A stretch of DNA of 64,000 nucleotides. Source: Cellulomonas sp. PhB143. GTDB taxonomy: Bacteria; Actinomycetota; Actinomycetes; Actinomycetales; Cellulomonadaceae. Below, one piece after another: positions 16,802 to 27,060 of this stretch. The translations under genes and the position numbers were made by a program. The stretch lies in NCBI RefSeq assembly GCF_003752595.1, contig NZ_RKIJ01000014.1, positions 124,001 to 188,000 on the forward strand. The letters are read 5' to 3'. The first letter of the stretch is position 1. Every line of letters starts with the position of its first letter. A model generated the notes under the pieces. That model was not told the origin of the DNA. It worked only from the letters and a program-made list of their open reading frames with translations, and did not search any database.

Positions 16802-17209
16802 TCAGCCGACGGGGCGCCGAGCGAGCCGGCCCGTGCGGAACTCGTCCACCCCGACGGCGCGCAGGATCGTCTGCGTCCACCCCGGCAGGAGGCGCAGGCC
16901 GGCCTCGCCCGTGAGCCGGCGCACGTCGTCGACCACGTACGTCGTCCCGCGTCGCTCCAGCTCGAACGTGCCGGCCGCCTCGACGTTGCGCACCCAGTCG
17001 ACGTCGGGCCCGTAGGTCAGGGCGAGGACGGTACGCACCTGGGCGCCGTCGCGGTAGGCGAACGCGAAGACCGGGGTGCGGTACTCGCGGCCGCTGCGCC
17101 GGCCGGTGTGCCGGACGACGGCCATCGGGCCGAGGCCCGTGGCGACGCGCAGCACGACGGGGTTCAGCAGGCGCTTGTTCGACCGGGTGACCCAGCGGGG
17201 GATCGTCAT
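16802..17209 (-). CDS. Deazaflavin-dependent nitroreductase-family oxidoreductase (Ddn-like)
   Basis: A 135-residue protein matching the DUF385/Ddn split beta-barrel family. Typical elements are the NPVVLRV start region, the VVRHTGRRSGREYRTPV strand and the later DWVRNVEAAGTFELERRG segment. Family members use the actinobacterial cofactor F420 or bind flavin to reduce varied substrates; the substrate here is unknown. Its ATG 17209 lies six bases after CATGAT (minus strand), a possible leaderless promoter. It is divergent from the DtxR-type regulator, with about 50 bp between them. Confidence 0.85.
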   Translation of the reverse strand: MTIPRWVTRSNKRLLNPVVLRVATGLGPMAVVRHTGRRSGREYRTPVFAFAYRDGAQVRTVLALTYGPDVDWVRNVEAAGTFELERRGTTYVVDDVRRLTGEAGLRLLPGWTQTILRAVGVDEFRTGRLARRPVG

Positions 17210-17262
17210 CCGTCCATCATGACCCGGCCCGGCTCCGGGCGCCGGGTACTAGGGTGACGGGC

Positions 17263-17958
17263 GTGGTGCGACCCGACGAGCTGACGCCGGTGGCCGAGGA
17301 CTACCTCAAGGTGGTCTGGGGCGCGCTCGAGTGGTCCGACGAGCCCGTGACGACCAAGCTCCTCGCCGAGCGCCTGGGGGTCGGGGCGCCGACGGTGTCC
17401 GAGACGGTGCGCCGGCTCAGCGACCAGGGGCTGCTCGAGCACGCGCGCTACGGCGCGATCGGGCTGACGGAGCTCGGGCGCCGGCACGCGGTCCGGATGG
17501 TGCGCCGGCACCGGCTGCTGGAGACGTTCCTCGTCTCGCAGCTCGGCTACTCCTGGGACGAGGTGCACGACGAGGCCGAGGTGCTCGAGCACGCGGTCTC
17601 CGAGCGCCTCGTGGACCGGCTCGACGTGGCGCTGGGGCACCCGGCGCGCGACCCGCACGGCGACCCGATCCCCACGCCCGACGGGCGCGTCGAGCGCCTC
17701 GACGCCGTGCTGCTCGCGCACGTCCCGGCCGGGGGCGCCGGCGTCGTCGCGCGCATCTCGGACGCCGACCCGCAGGTGCTGCGCCGCCTCGCGGCCCTGG
17801 GCGTCGACCTGGACGGCGAGCTCGAGGTGCTCGAGCAGGTCGAGGCGTCGGGCACCACGCGCGTGCGCCTCGGTCGCGGGGAGACGCTCGTGCTCGGGCT
17901 GGCCGAGACGTCGTCGGTCTGGCTCGTGCCGCGCGCCGCGGCTCCCGGCGACCGATAG
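17263..17958 (+). CDS. DtxR/MntR-family metal-dependent regulator
   Basis: A 231-residue regulator with an N-terminal winged helix (PVAEDYLKVVWGALEWSDEP, then VGAPTVSETVRRLSDQGLLEH). The DtxR dimerisation and metal-binding domain follows (RRHRLLETFLVSQLGYSWDEVHDEAEVLEHAVSERLVDRL). A C-terminal FeoA/SH3-like part starts at about residue 155. E and H residues in the EVHDEAEVLEH helix correspond to the metal site of IdeR/MntR-type proteins. GTG 17263 is preferred because TAGGGT (17250-17255) precedes it as a -10; GTG 17254 would overlap that box. It may sense Fe(II) or Mn(II); its targets are not visible. Confidence 0.87.
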   Translation: MVRPDELTPVAEDYLKVVWGALEWSDEPVTTKLLAERLGVGAPTVSETVRRLSDQGLLEHARYGAIGLTELGRRHAVRMVRRHRLLETFLVSQLGYSWDEVHDEAEVLEHAVSERLVDRLDVALGHPARDPHGDPIPTPDGRVERLDAVLLAHVPAGGAGVVARISDADPQVLRRLAALGVDLDGELEVLEQVEASGTTRVRLGRGETLVLGLAETSSVWLVPRAAAPGDR

Positions 17959-18005
17959 ACTCCCCGACGAACCCCCGATCCGTCGCCGCCGTCGCCGACA
18001 CCGGG

Positions 18006-18019
18006 TCGAATCGATTCGA
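18006..18019. promoter_or_regulatory. AT-richer palindrome upstream of an MFS gene
   Basis: The perfect 14-bp palindrome TCGAATCGATTCGA lies 56 bases before the MFS start, in an unusually AT-rich patch for this genome. It may be an operator; the regulator is unknown, though the DtxR-type gene just upstream is a candidate. Confidence 0.4.
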
Positions 18020-18074
18020 TCGATGCGATCCACCCGGTGCGCGGGGGCCATGACCGACGACGACGGAGGACGCC

Positions 18075-19382
18075 GTGCCTGACGAGACGCTCGACCCGAC
18101 CCTGCGGCGGCCCGCCGGCAGGGCTGGTCGCACCCGCCCCCGCGTGCCCGCCGCGCTGGTCGCCCTCGCGGTCGGCGGCTTCACCATCGGCACCACCGAG
18201 TTCGCGACGATGGGCCTGCTGCCGAACATCGCGGCCGACCTCGGCGTGAGCATCCCCGCCGCGGGGCACACGATCACCGCCTACGCCGTCGGCGTCGTCG
18301 TCGGCGCGCCGGTCCTGACCGTGCTCGCCGCGCGGATGCCGCGCAAGCGCCTGCTGCTGATCCTCATGGCGGCCTACACGCTCGGCAACGTGCTCTCGGC
18401 GGCCGCGCCGTCCCTCGGCTGGCTGGTCGTGGCGCGGTTCGTCGCGGGGCTGCCGCACGGCGCGTTCTTCGGCGTCGGCGCCGTGGTCGGGGCCGCGGTG
18501 GCGGGCCCCGGCCGCCGCGGCCGCGCCGTCGCGACGATGATGACCGGCCTGACCGTCGCGAACGTCGTCGGCGTGCCGCTGTCGACCTTCGTCGGCCAGG
18601 TCCTGGGCTGGCGGGTCGCGTTCGTCGTCATCGGCGCCCTCGGCCTGGTCACGCTCCTCGCGCTGTGGCGGCTCGTGCCCGACGGCGTGGGGAACCAGGA
18701 CTCGAGCGTGCGCCGCGAGCTCGGCGCCCTGCGCAACGGCCCGCTGTGGGTCGCGGTCGTCGGCGCGTCCATCGGGTTCGGCGGGATGTTCGCCGTCTAC
18801 TCCTACGTCGCCCCGACGATCACGGAGGTCACCGGCCTGCCCGAGGCGACCGTCCCGATCGTCCTCGCCGTGTTCGGCGTCGGGATGACGGTGGGCACGA
18901 TCCTCGGCGGCCGCCTCGCCGACCGGCACGTGATGCGCACCGTCTACCTCGGCCTGGTCGCCACGCTGGCCGTGCTCGTGCTCTTCGCGCTGACCGGGCA
19001 GCACGCGGTCCCGGCGGTGGCCGCGCTGTTCCTGCTCGGTCTGACCTCCCAGGTGCTGGGCCTGTCGCTGCAGGCGCGGCTGATGGACCTCTCGCCCGAC
19101 GCGCCCTCGCTCGGCGCGGCGCTGTGCCACTCGGCGCTCAACGTCGGCAACGCCGCGGGCGCCTACGTGGGCGGGCTCGTCATCGCCGCCGGCTGGGGAT
19201 ACCTCGCGCCGGCGTGGGCCGGTGCGGCGATGACCTTCGCCGGCCTGCTGGTGATCCTCGCCTTCGGGCGCGGTGCGGCGCCGCGCGCTGCCGGGGCTCC
19301 CCGCGGCGAGGCGCTCGAGGCGGGCCCCGAGGGCGCGGACGAGCGCGCCGCCGCCCTGCCCGCGGCCCTGCCCGGGGCGTGA
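18075..19382 (+). CDS. MFS transporter (12-TM, DHA1 / AraJ-like)
   Basis: A 435-residue protein. TM1 reads ALAVGGFTIGTTEFATMGLLPNI, the diagnostic start of the AraJ/PbuE/sugar-efflux group, and the ARMPRKRLLL loop follows TM2. Twelve hydrophobic segments span residues 20-400, and the last 30 residues are hydrophilic and Ala/Glu-rich. GTG 18075 has GGAGGA about six bases upstream. It is followed by a second MFS gene only seven bases on, so the two are probably co-transcribed. Members of this group export arabinose-like sugars, purines or drugs; the substrate here cannot be assigned. Confidence 0.88.
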   Translation: MPDETLDPTLRRPAGRAGRTRPRVPAALVALAVGGFTIGTTEFATMGLLPNIAADLGVSIPAAGHTITAYAVGVVVGAPVLTVLAARMPRKRLLLILMAAYTLGNVLSAAAPSLGWLVVARFVAGLPHGAFFGVGAVVGAAVAGPGRRGRAVATMMTGLTVANVVGVPLSTFVGQVLGWRVAFVVIGALGLVTLLALWRLVPDGVGNQDSSVRRELGALRNGPLWVAVVGASIGFGGMFAVYSYVAPTITEVTGLPEATVPIVLAVFGVGMTVGTILGGRLADRHVMRTVYLGLVATLAVLVLFALTGQHAVPAVAALFLLGLTSQVLGLSLQARLMDLSPDAPSLGAALCHSALNVGNAAGAYVGGLVIAAGWGYLAPAWAGAAMTFAGLLVILAFGRGAAPRAAGAPRGEALEAGPEGADERAAALPAALPGA

Positions 19383-19389
19383 GCCCGCG

Positions 19390-20628
19390 GTGACGGACGG
19401 CGCACCGGCCGCGGACGGCACGGCACCCGGCTACGACCGCGGCAGCACGGGGTACCGGCGCCTGCTGGTGGCGCTGTTCTGCGCCGGCATCGCGACCTTC
19501 GCCCAGCTCTACGCGCCTCAGGCCGCGCTGCCGCTGGTCGCCGCCGACCTGGGGGTGGACGCCGAGGACGCCGCTCTCCTCGTCTCCGTCGCGACCCTCG
19601 GGCTCGCGCTCGGCGTCCTGCCCTGGTCCGCCGTGGCCGACCGGTACGGCCGGGTGCGGACCATCACCGTCGGGCTGTGCGGCGCGACCGCGCTGGGTCT
19701 TGCGGTCCCGTTCGCGCCCGGCCTCGGCCTCCTGCTGGCGGGACGGTTCGTCGAGGGGCTCTTCGTCGGCGCCGTGCCGGCGGTGGCGCTCGCGTACCTG
19801 ACCGAGGAGGTCCGCCCGCTGCACGTCGCGCGCGCGGCGGGCACCTACGTCGCCGGCACCACCGTCGGCGGCCTCGCCGGGCGGCTGGTCGCCGGCCCGG
19901 TCGCCGACCTCGCGGGGTGGCGGGCCGGGGTGCTCGCCGTCTCGGTGCTCTGCGCGCTCGCCGCCGCCGGGTTCGTGCTCCTGGCGCCCGCGTCGCGGGT
20001 CTTCGTCCCCCAGCCGCGGCGCCGCGACCGGGTGCCGGGCGACGGCCTCGCCCGGCGGGTCGCGGCCAACCTCCGTTCGCCGCGCCAGCTCGCGCTGTAC
20101 GCGCAGGGATTCCTGCTCATGGGCGGGTTCGTCGCCCTCTACAACTACCTGGGATTCCGGCTCTCCGCCCCGCCGTTCGTCCTGCCGCAGGCGCTGACGA
20201 GCCTGCTCTTCGTGGCCTACCTCGCCGGGACGTGGTCCTCGTCGCGCGCCGGGGGGATCGCCTCGCGGCGGGGGCGGCTGCCGGTGCTGCTGGGCGGCAC
20301 GGCCCTGTTCGCCGGCGGGGCCGCGCTCACGCTGGCCGGCTCGCTCGTCGTCGTCGTCGCCGGGCTCGTGGTGGCGATCGCCGGGTTCTTCGCCGCGCAC
20401 GCCGTCGCCTCCGGGTGGACGGCGGCCGAGGCGAGCGTCGGGCGCGCCCAGGCGGCCTCGCTCTACAACTTCGCCTACTACGCCGGCAGCAGCCTGCTCG
20501 GCTGGCTCGGCGGGGTCGCCTTCACCCGCGGCGGCTGGGGCGGGACGGTCGCCCTGATCGTCGGCGCCGCCGCGCTGGCCGCGGCGGTCGCGACCGCCGT
20601 GCTCGGGCGCGCCGTGGCCCGCCGGTAA
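19390..20628 (+). CDS. MFS transporter (12-TM, YnfM-like)
   Basis: A 412-residue protein with 12 hydrophobic segments. TM1 ([27 protein letters not shown]) and the [14 protein letters not shown] loop match the YnfM/CynX-like efflux group. GTG 19390 follows the previous MFS stop by seven bases, suggesting an operon of two pumps of different subfamilies. The stop codon TAA is itself the start of the TAAACT -10 box used by leuS, so the two genes are packed with no spacer. Substrate unknown. Confidence 0.86.
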   Translation: MTDGAPAADGTAPGYDRGSTGYRRLLVALFCAGIATFAQLYAPQAALPLVAADLGVDAEDAALLVSVATLGLALGVLPWSAVADRYGRVRTITVGLCGATALGLAVPFAPGLGLLLAGRFVEGLFVGAVPAVALAYLTEEVRPLHVARAAGTYVAGTTVGGLAGRLVAGPVADLAGWRAGVLAVSVLCALAAAGFVLLAPASRVFVPQPRRRDRVPGDGLARRVAANLRSPRQLALYAQGFLLMGGFVALYNYLGFRLSAPPFVLPQALTSLLFVAYLAGTWSSSRAGGIASRRGRLPVLLGGTALFAGGAALTLAGSLVVVVAGLVVAIAGFFAAHAVASGWTAAEASVGRAQAASLYNFAYYAGSSLLGWLGGVAFTRGGWGGTVALIVGAAALAAAVATAVLGRAVARR

Positions 20629-20638
20629 ACTGGCAGGT

Positions 20639-23600
20639 GTGAGCACGCCTGACACCTCCACGACCGAGCACGCCGCCGCCGAGACCACCCGGGGCGGTGC
20701 GGGCGGCGAACCCCGGTTCCGCTACACCCCGGCGCTCGCGGAGGAGATCGAGCTGCGCTGGCAGGACCGGTGGGAGGAGCGCGGCACCTTCTGGGCCGCG
20801 AACCCGGACGGGTCGCTGACCGACGGCGAGGGCCGGCCCGCGGGGGACCGCCCGCCGTTCTTCGTGATGGACATGTTCCCCTACCCCTCGGGGGCGGGCC
20901 TGCACGTGGGCCACCCGCTCGGCTACATCGCCACGGACGTCGTCGGCCGCTACCGCATGATGCAGGGCGACAACGTCCTGCACGCGCTCGGCTACGACGC
21001 GTTCGGGCTGCCCGCCGAGCAGTTCGCGGTGCAGACCGGCCAGCACCCGCGCACCACGACCGAGGCGAACATGGAGACCATGCGCCGCCAGCTGCGGCGC
21101 CTCGGCCTCGGCCACGACTCGCGGCGCACCTTCGCGACGATCGACCCCGGGTACGTGCGCTGGACGCAGTGGATCTTCCTGCAGATCTTCGACTCCTGGT
21201 ACGACGAGAGCGCGGTCCGGCCCGACGGCGGCACCGGGCGCGCGCGCCCGGTCGCCGAGCTCGTCGCGGAGTACGAGGCGGGCACGCGCGAGGTGCCCCA
21301 CGGCCTGCTCTGGTCGGACCTGGACGCGGGCGAGCGCCGCGACCTGATCGACCCGCAGCGCCTCGCGTACGTCTCGGAGACGCCCGTGAATTGGTGCCCG
21401 GGCCTCGGCACGGTCCTCGCGAACGAGGAGGTCACCGCGGACGGCCGCTCGGAGCGCGGGAACTTCCCGGTCTTCCAGCGCAACCTGCGCCAGTGGAACA
21501 TGCGCATCACCGCCTACGCCGACCGGCTCACGGACGACCTGGCGCTCATCGACTGGCCCGAGAAGGTCAAGGCGATGCAGCGCAACTGGATCGGCCGCAG
21601 CGAGGGCGCCCGCGTCCGCTTCGCGATGCACCCCGGCGAGGCGGTCTATGTCGACCCGGCGGCCGGTGCCGGCGAGGCCCTGCCGCCCGGCGCGCGCGCC
21701 GACGCCCGTCCCGGCCTCGAGGGCGTCGAGGTCTTCACCACCCGGCCGGACACGCTGTTCGGGGCGACCTTCATGGTCGTCGCGCCGGAGCACCCGGTCC
21801 TGGACCAGGCGCCCGCCGCCTGGCCCGAGGGGACCAAGGACGTCTGGACGGGCGGCCACGCCACGCCGTCGGACGCCGTGGCCGCCTACCGGGCGGAGGC
21901 CGCCGCGAAGACCGCGGTCGAGCGCCAGGCCGACGCCGGCAAGAAGACCGGCGTGTTCACCGGCCTGTACGCCTACAACCCGGTCAACGACGCCCCGGTG
22001 CCCGTGTTCACGGCCGACTACGTGCTCATGGGCTACGGGACCGGCGCGATCATGGCGGTGCCCGGAGGGGACCAGCGCGACTTCGAGTTCGCCCGCGCCT
22101 ACGACCTGCCGGTCCGCTACACCGTCGCCCCCGGGGGCGACGCGTCCGCGATCGACACCGACGCCGCGTACACGGGCGACGGCACCGTCGTCGGCTCCGC
22201 GGGCGAGGACGTCAGCCTCGACGGGCTCGACGTGCCCACCGCCAAGCGCACCATCATCGAGTGGCTCGAGGCCCGCGGGGCGGGCGAGGGCACCACGACG
22301 TACCGCCTGCGCGACTGGCTCTTCAGCCGCCAGCGCTACTGGGGCGAGCCGTTCCCCATCGTCTACGACGCCGACGACCGCCCGGTCGCCGTCCCCGACG
22401 CGATGCTGCCCGTCGACCTGCCCGACGTGCCCGACTACGCGCCGCGCACCTACGCGCCGGACGACGCGCAGTCCTCCCCGGAGCCTCCGCTCGGCCGCAA
22501 CGACGAGTGGGTGCACGTCACGCTCGACCTCGGCGACGGGCCGCAGCGCTACCGGCGCGACACGAACACCATGCCCAACTGGGCCGGCTCGTGCTGGTAC
22601 TACCTGCGCTACCTCGACCCGAACGACGCCTCGCACATGGCCTCGCCGGAGCTCGAGCGCTACTGGCTCGGGGCGCACCACAACGCGACGTCCGGCCCCG
22701 CGGGCGGCGTCGACCTGTACGTCGGGGGCGTCGAGCACGCCGTCCTGCACCTGCTGTACGCGCGGTTCTGGCACAAGGCCCTCTACGACCTCGGGCACGT
22801 GCAGTCGCTCGAGCCCTTCGGGCGGCTCTTCAACCAGGGCTACGTCCAGGCGTACGCCTACACCGACGCGCGCGGCGTGTACGTGCCCGCCGACGACGTC
22901 GAGGGCGACGAGCACGCGGGCTTCACCTATCGGGGCGAGCCGGTGCGCCGCGAGTACGGGAAGATGGGCAAGTCGCTGAAGAACATGGTGACGCCCGACG
23001 ACATGTACCGGGACTACGGCGCCGACACCTTCCGCGTCTACGAGATGTCGATGGGCCCGCTCGACCTGTCCCGACCGTGGGAGACGCGCGCCGTCGTCGG
23101 CTCCCAGCGCTTCCTGCAGCGGCTGTGGCGCAACGTCGTCGACGAGGAGACGGGCGAGGTCACGGTGACGGACGAGCCCGCCGACGACGCGACCCGCCGC
23201 GCGCTGCACCGCGCGGTCGCCGACGTCACCGTCGAGATGGAGGCGATGCGCCCCAACACGGCGATCGCCAAGCTCATCACGCTCAACAACCACCTCACCT
23301 CGCTGCCGCGGGCGCCGCGGGAGGCCGTCGAGCCGCTCGTGCTCATGACGGCGCCGTTCGCGCCGCACCTCGCGGAGGAGCTGTGGTCCCGGCTCGGGCA
23401 CGACGGGTCGCTCGCGCGCGAGCCGTTCCCCGTGGCCGACCCGGCGCAGCTCGTCGAGGACACGGTCACCTGCGTGCTCCAGGTCCAGGGCAAGGTGCGC
23501 GGGCGCGTCGAGGTCTCGCCGTCGGTCACGGAGGACGAGCTGCGGGCCCTGGCGCTCGCCGACCCGGCGGTGGTGCGCACGCTCGACGGGCGAGGGGTGC

Positions 23601-23650
23601 GCACGGTGATCGTCCGGGCTCCCAAGCTCGTCAACGTCGTGCCGGCCTGA
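20639..23650 (+). CDS. leuS: Leucyl-tRNA synthetase
   Basis: A 1003-residue class I aminoacyl-tRNA synthetase that charges tRNA-Leu. The HIGH-type motif is HVGHPLGY within [16 protein letters not shown], near residue 85. The CP1 editing domain occupies about residues 290-500 ([20 protein letters not shown], and the editing Asp loop [14 protein letters not shown]). The KMSKS loop reads KMGKS near residue 780. The length is somewhat above the usual 860-970 because of inserts in the connective regions. GTG 20639 comes seven bases after TAAACT (20626-20631), implying a leaderless mRNA whose -10 overlaps the preceding stop. degV follows after one base. Confidence 0.97.
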   Translation: MSTPDTSTTEHAAAETTRGGAGGEPRFRYTPALAEEIELRWQDRWEERGTFWAANPDGSLTDGEGRPAGDRPPFFVMDMFPYPSGAGLHVGHPLGYIATDVVGRYRMMQGDNVLHALGYDAFGLPAEQFAVQTGQHPRTTTEANMETMRRQLRRLGLGHDSRRTFATIDPGYVRWTQWIFLQIFDSWYDESAVRPDGGTGRARPVAELVAEYEAGTREVPHGLLWSDLDAGERRDLIDPQRLAYVSETPVNWCPGLGTVLANEEVTADGRSERGNFPVFQRNLRQWNMRITAYADRLTDDLALIDWPEKVKAMQRNWIGRSEGARVRFAMHPGEAVYVDPAAGAGEALPPGARADARPGLEGVEVFTTRPDTLFGATFMVVAPEHPVLDQAPAAWPEGTKDVWTGGHATPSDAVAAYRAEAAAKTAVERQADAGKKTGVFTGLYAYNPVNDAPVPVFTADYVLMGYGTGAIMAVPGGDQRDFEFARAYDLPVRYTVAPGGDASAIDTDAAYTGDGTVVGSAGEDVSLDGLDVPTAKRTIIEWLEARGAGEGTTTYRLRDWLFSRQRYWGEPFPIVYDADDRPVAVPDAMLPVDLPDVPDYAPRTYAPDDAQSSPEPPLGRNDEWVHVTLDLGDGPQRYRRDTNTMPNWAGSCWYYLRYLDPNDASHMASPELERYWLGAHHNATSGPAGGVDLYVGGVEHAVLHLLYARFWHKALYDLGHVQSLEPFGRLFNQGYVQAYAYTDARGVYVPADDVEGDEHAGFTYRGEPVRREYGKMGKSLKNMVTPDDMYRDYGADTFRVYEMSMGPLDLSRPWETRAVVGSQRFLQRLWRNVVDEETGEVTVTDEPADDATRRALHRAVADVTVEMEAMRPNTAIAKLITLNNHLTSLPRAPREAVEPLVLMTAPFAPHLAEELWSRLGHDGSLAREPFPVADPAQLVEDTVTCVLQVQGKVRGRVEVSPSVTEDELRALALADPAVVRTLDGRGVRTVIVRAPKLVNVVPA

Positions 23651-23651
23651 C

Positions 23652-24536
23652 GTGGCCGTCCTCGCCGTCGTCACGGACTCGACGGCCTCGCTGCCGGACG
23701 GGTTCGCGCAGGCGTTCGACCACGCGCCGCTCGGCGCCGCGACCCTCCAGGTCGTGCCGCTGCACGTGCTGGTCGGCGACGTGTCCTACCTCGAGGGCGT
23801 CGACGTCGGCGACGAGGACCTTGCCGCGTTCCTGCGGGCGGGCGCGGACGTCTCCACCTCCCAGCCCACGTCCGAGGCGCTGCTCGAGGCCTACCGCCGC
23901 GCGGCGGCGGCCGGCGCGGAGAAGATCGTCTCCGTGCACCTGTCGGGGAGCCTGTCCGGGACGGTCCAGGCGGCCGCGCGCGCCGCGGCGCTCTCGCCCG
24001 TGCCGGTGCGCGTCGTCGACTCGCGCACGGTCGCGATGGCGCTCGGGTTCGCGGCGCTCGCGGGAGCGCAGGCCGCCGCGTCGGGCCAGGGCGCGGACGC
24101 CGTCGAGCGCCGGGTGCGCGACGTCGCCGCGTCGACCCGTGCCGTGTTCATGGTCGGTTCGCTCGACCGGCTGCGGCGCGGGGGGCGGCTCAGCGCGCCC
24201 GCCGCCGCGATCGGCGGCGTGCTCGGGGTGCGGCCGCTGCTGTCCGTCCGCGACGGCGAGATCGTCGTGGTGCAGAAGGTCCGCACGCGCCGCGCGGCGG
24301 TCGACCGGCTGCTGTCCGTGGCGCTCGACTCGGCCGGGCGACGCACCGCGCCGCGGTTCGCCGTGCACCACCTCGGGGACGTCGAGACGGCCGAGGAGGT
24401 CGCGGGCCGGCTCGCCTCGGCCGTCGGCGCTCCGGTGGAGATCGCCGCGGTCAGCGCCGTCGTGGGCGCGCACGTCGGCGAGGGGGTCCTGGCGATCATC
24501 GTGGCCGACGACGCCCCGCGCCCCGCCCCGGCCTGA
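23652..24536 (+). CDS. DegV-family fatty-acid-binding protein
   Basis: A 294-residue soluble protein. The N-terminus VLAVVTDSTASLPD and the central STSQPTSEALLEAYRRA and VHLSGSLSGTVQAA segments are the lipid-contacting motifs of DegV proteins. The family binds fatty acids and presents them to fatty-acid kinase (FakA) in Gram-positives, but no fakA is visible here. GTG 23652 starts one base after the leuS stop, so it is the second gene of a leuS-degV operon, an arrangement conserved in relatives. Confidence 0.9.
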   Translation: MAVLAVVTDSTASLPDGFAQAFDHAPLGAATLQVVPLHVLVGDVSYLEGVDVGDEDLAAFLRAGADVSTSQPTSEALLEAYRRAAAAGAEKIVSVHLSGSLSGTVQAAARAAALSPVPVRVVDSRTVAMALGFAALAGAQAAASGQGADAVERRVRDVAASTRAVFMVGSLDRLRRGGRLSAPAAAIGGVLGVRPLLSVRDGEIVVVQKVRTRRAAVDRLLSVALDSAGRRTAPRFAVHHLGDVETAEEVAGRLASAVGAPVEIAAVSAVVGAHVGEGVLAIIVADDAPRPAPA

Positions 24537-24636
24537 CCCCGGCGCGGTCGTCCACCGCGCGTCCCGGGAGCCCTGCCGTCCACGTCCGGGCGCTCGCGGG
24601 GCGCGGCGGGCCGGACGCCGCACCTAGCGTGCGGGC

Positions 24637-25560
24637 GTGCCCGACCACACGAGCGACGACCGAGTGCGACGCGTCCAGGCCCTCGCGGAGGCGGCCCCGC
24701 CGCGCGGCGCCGTCCGCCGGGAGCCCGCGGCCGCGAGCCCGAGCGAGGCCCTGGGGGGCCTGGCGGAGACCTACCGCGAGGCGTACGGGGACCCGGCCGC
24801 CCAGGAGCTCGCGACCGAGGCGCCGGTGCGGCTGGGCGTCGGCCTGCGCACGGCGGTCGTCGGCACGGTCGCGGTGCTGCTGGTGGCCGCCGTCGTCGTC
24901 GGGCTGGCGTGGTCGCGGGCGCACGCCGTCGTCCCGCTGCCGGAGGTGCGCCCCGCGGCGACCGCCGCCGCGTCCGCGGCGCCGGGCGGGCAGGCCGAAC
25001 CGCAGCCGGGCGCTCAGGGCGGTGAGCAGACCGCCGCGCAGCCCACGGCGCAGGCGGAGGAGGCGGCCGCGGGCGTCGTCGTGCACGTGGTGGGCGAGGT
25101 CCGCAGGCCGGGGCTCGTCACGCTCCCTGCGGGCGCCCGCGTGGCCGACGCGGTGGAGGCGGCCGGCGGGCCGACGGACGACGCCGAGCTGTCGGGGGTG
25201 AACCTGGCCCGCGTGCTCGTGGACGGCGAGCAGCTGCGTGTCCCCGCGCCCGGGGAGGTCCTCGAGCCGCCGGACGGGACGGCGGGCGCGACCGGGGTGA
25301 CGGGCACGACCGGTGACGAGGGAGTCGCGGAGCCGCCGGGGGCGGCGGGCGCGACCGGGTCCGCGGGCGGCACCGTCGACGTCAACACGGCCGACGCCGC
25401 GACCCTCGAGACGCTGCCCGGCGTCGGACCGGTGCTCGCCCAGCGGATCGTGGACCACCGCACGGAGCACGGTGCCTTCGCCTCGGTGGACGACCTCGAG
25501 GACGTCTCCGGGATCGGTCCCGCGGTGCTCGCCGGGCTGCGGGACCGCGTCAGCACGTGA
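24637..25560 (+). CDS. comEA: ComEA-like helix-hairpin-helix DNA-binding protein
   Basis: A 307-residue membrane-anchored DNA receptor. A single TM lies at about residues 70-92, then an Ala/Gln-rich linker, an SLBB domain (about 145-210, VVVHVVGEVRRPGLVTLPAGARV), and two helix-hairpin-helix motifs at 250-305 (NTADAATLETLPGVGPVLAQRI and DLEDVSGIGPAVLAGL). ComEA binds incoming DNA at the outer face of the membrane and hands it to ComEC. GTG 24637 is six bases after TAGCGT (24625-24630), so the mRNA is probably leaderless. It overlaps comEC by four bases (GTGA). Confidence 0.92.
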   Translation: MPDHTSDDRVRRVQALAEAAPPRGAVRREPAAASPSEALGGLAETYREAYGDPAAQELATEAPVRLGVGLRTAVVGTVAVLLVAAVVVGLAWSRAHAVVPLPEVRPAATAAASAAPGGQAEPQPGAQGGEQTAAQPTAQAEEAAAGVVVHVVGEVRRPGLVTLPAGARVADAVEAAGGPTDDAELSGVNLARVLVDGEQLRVPAPGEVLEPPDGTAGATGVTGTTGDEGVAEPPGAAGATGSAGGTVDVNTADAATLETLPGVGPVLAQRIVDHRTEHGAFASVDDLEDVSGIGPAVLAGLRDRVST

Positions 25561-27056
25561 GACCGGCCGTCGACCTGCGGCTCGTGCCGCCGGCTCTGGT
25601 CGCGTGGGCGTGCGCGTGGGCCGGCGCGCCCGCCGGGGCACCGACGCTGCGGGCTGCCGCGGCCTGCTGCCTGGCGCTGGCGGGGGTGCTGCTCGCCGTG
25701 CACGCCGGGGTCGTGCGGCGCGACCGGGACCCCGGCCGGGACCGCGGCCTGGGGCTCGCGGCCCTCACGCTCGCGGTGGCCTGCGCCGTCCTGGCCGCGG
25801 GCGGGGCGGCCGCGTCGGCCCGCGCGAGCGGGGACCTGCCGGAGCTCGCGCGCGACGGGGCCTCGGTCGAGGTCCTCGCGCGGGTGGTCGCCGACCCGGA
25901 GCCGGTCGCCGCCCCGTGGGCGGACGAGCCGCAGGTCCGCACCCTCCTGCGGCTGGTCAGCATCGAGCACGGAGGCCGCACCACCGCGGCGGGCGGGCTG
26001 CTCGACGTGTCCGGGGGAGCGGAGTGGGCCGCGGCCGACGTCGGCGCGACCATCCTCGTCGAGGGCCGGCTGCGCCCCGGGCGCCCCGGCGAGGAGCCCG
26101 TCGCGCGCCTGGTCCCCGCGTCCGCGCCGCGCGTCGTCGACCCGCCCGGGGCCCTGCTGCGCGGGGTCGACGACGTCCGTACCTCGCTCCTGGAGGTCAC
26201 CGACGGCCTCTCGCCCCAGGCGCGCGGGCTCGTCCCCGGCGCGGCGGTCGGGGACACCACGCGGGTGCCCGACGACGTGGACGCGGCCATGCTCGCGACC
26301 TCGCTCACGCACATCACCGCCGTCTCCGGGGGCCACTTCGCGATCGTGGTCGCCTCGCTCGCCTGGTGCTGCGCTCTGCTGCGCGTCCCGCGCGCCGCGC
26401 GCACCCTCGTCACGGCGCTCGCCGTCGTCGCGTTCGTCGCGCTCGTGCGGCCCGACCCGAGCGTGCTGCGGGCCGCCGGGACCGGCGCCGTGGCGCTCGT
26501 CGCCGCGTGCCTCGGCCGCCCGGCGCGGGCGGTGCCGGCGCTCGCCGCCTGCGTCGTGGTGCTGCTGGTCGCCGACCCGTGGCTGGCGCGCTCCTACGGG
26601 TTCGTGCTGTCCGTCGCCGCGACCGCCGGGCTGGTCACCCTCACGACGCCGATCTCGCGACGGCTCGCGCCGTGGTGCGGGCGACCCGCGGCGTTCGCCC
26701 TGGCGGTGCCCGTCGCGGCGCAGGTGGCGTGCGCGCCGATCCTGGTCCTGCTGAGCCCGTCGGTAGCGGTCTACGCCGTGCCCGCGAACCTCGTGGCCGC
26801 CGTGGCGCTGGCCCCGGCGACGGTGCTCGGCGTCCTCGCCGCGCTGCTGGCGCCCTGGTGCCCCGTGCTCGCCCTGCCCGTGGCATGGTGCGCGGGCCTG
26901 GCGACGTGGTGGATCGCTACGACGGCGCGCGTCTTCGCGGCGCTGCCGGGGGCGGCGTTCCCGTGGCTGCCCGGGGTCCCCGGCGTCCTGCTCATGGCGG
27001 CGCTGACCGCCGTCGCGCTGGGCGTCCTGCGGCGTGGGTGGCCCGTGGCACCCTAG
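25557..27056 (+). CDS. comEC: ComEC/Rec2-type DNA-uptake channel, short form without MBL domain
   Basis: A 499-residue polytopic protein. The N-terminal small beta domain (about 100-210) is followed by the competence membrane core with LTHITAVSGGHFAIV, the classic ComEC signature, near residues 250-265, and about ten TM segments. The C-terminal metallo-beta-lactamase nuclease domain of longer ComEC proteins is absent. A short form of similar length sits in the same comEA-comEC-holA order in M. tuberculosis, so this is not a truncation. The GTG start overlaps the comEA stop by four bases. It likely imports single-stranded DNA. Confidence 0.9.
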   Translation: MRPAVDLRLVPPALVAWACAWAGAPAGAPTLRAAAACCLALAGVLLAVHAGVVRRDRDPGRDRGLGLAALTLAVACAVLAAGGAAASARASGDLPELARDGASVEVLARVVADPEPVAAPWADEPQVRTLLRLVSIEHGGRTTAAGGLLDVSGGAEWAAADVGATILVEGRLRPGRPGEEPVARLVPASAPRVVDPPGALLRGVDDVRTSLLEVTDGLSPQARGLVPGAAVGDTTRVPDDVDAAMLATSLTHITAVSGGHFAIVVASLAWCCALLRVPRAARTLVTALAVVAFVALVRPDPSVLRAAGTGAVALVAACLGRPARAVPALAACVVVLLVADPWLARSYGFVLSVAATAGLVTLTTPISRRLAPWCGRPAAFALAVPVAAQVACAPILVLLSPSVAVYAVPANLVAAVALAPATVLGVLAALLAPWCPVLALPVAWCAGLATWWIATTARVFAALPGAAFPWLPGVPGVLLMAALTAVALGVLRRGWPVAP

Positions 27057-27060
27057 TGCC

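Noticed and set aside
20522-23674. Very long open frame antisense to leuS, and others like it (for example 14534-16651 minus and 20770-24627 plus)
   Set aside because: High GC leaves few stops in alternative frames. These frames show only low-complexity Arg/Gly/Ala sequence and no family motifs, while leuS in the real frame has all its motifs.
25557-27056. comEC as a truncated pseudogene lacking its nuclease domain
   Set aside because: A short ComEC of similar length occurs in the same comEA-comEC-holA order in M. tuberculosis, and coupling to neighbours is intact.
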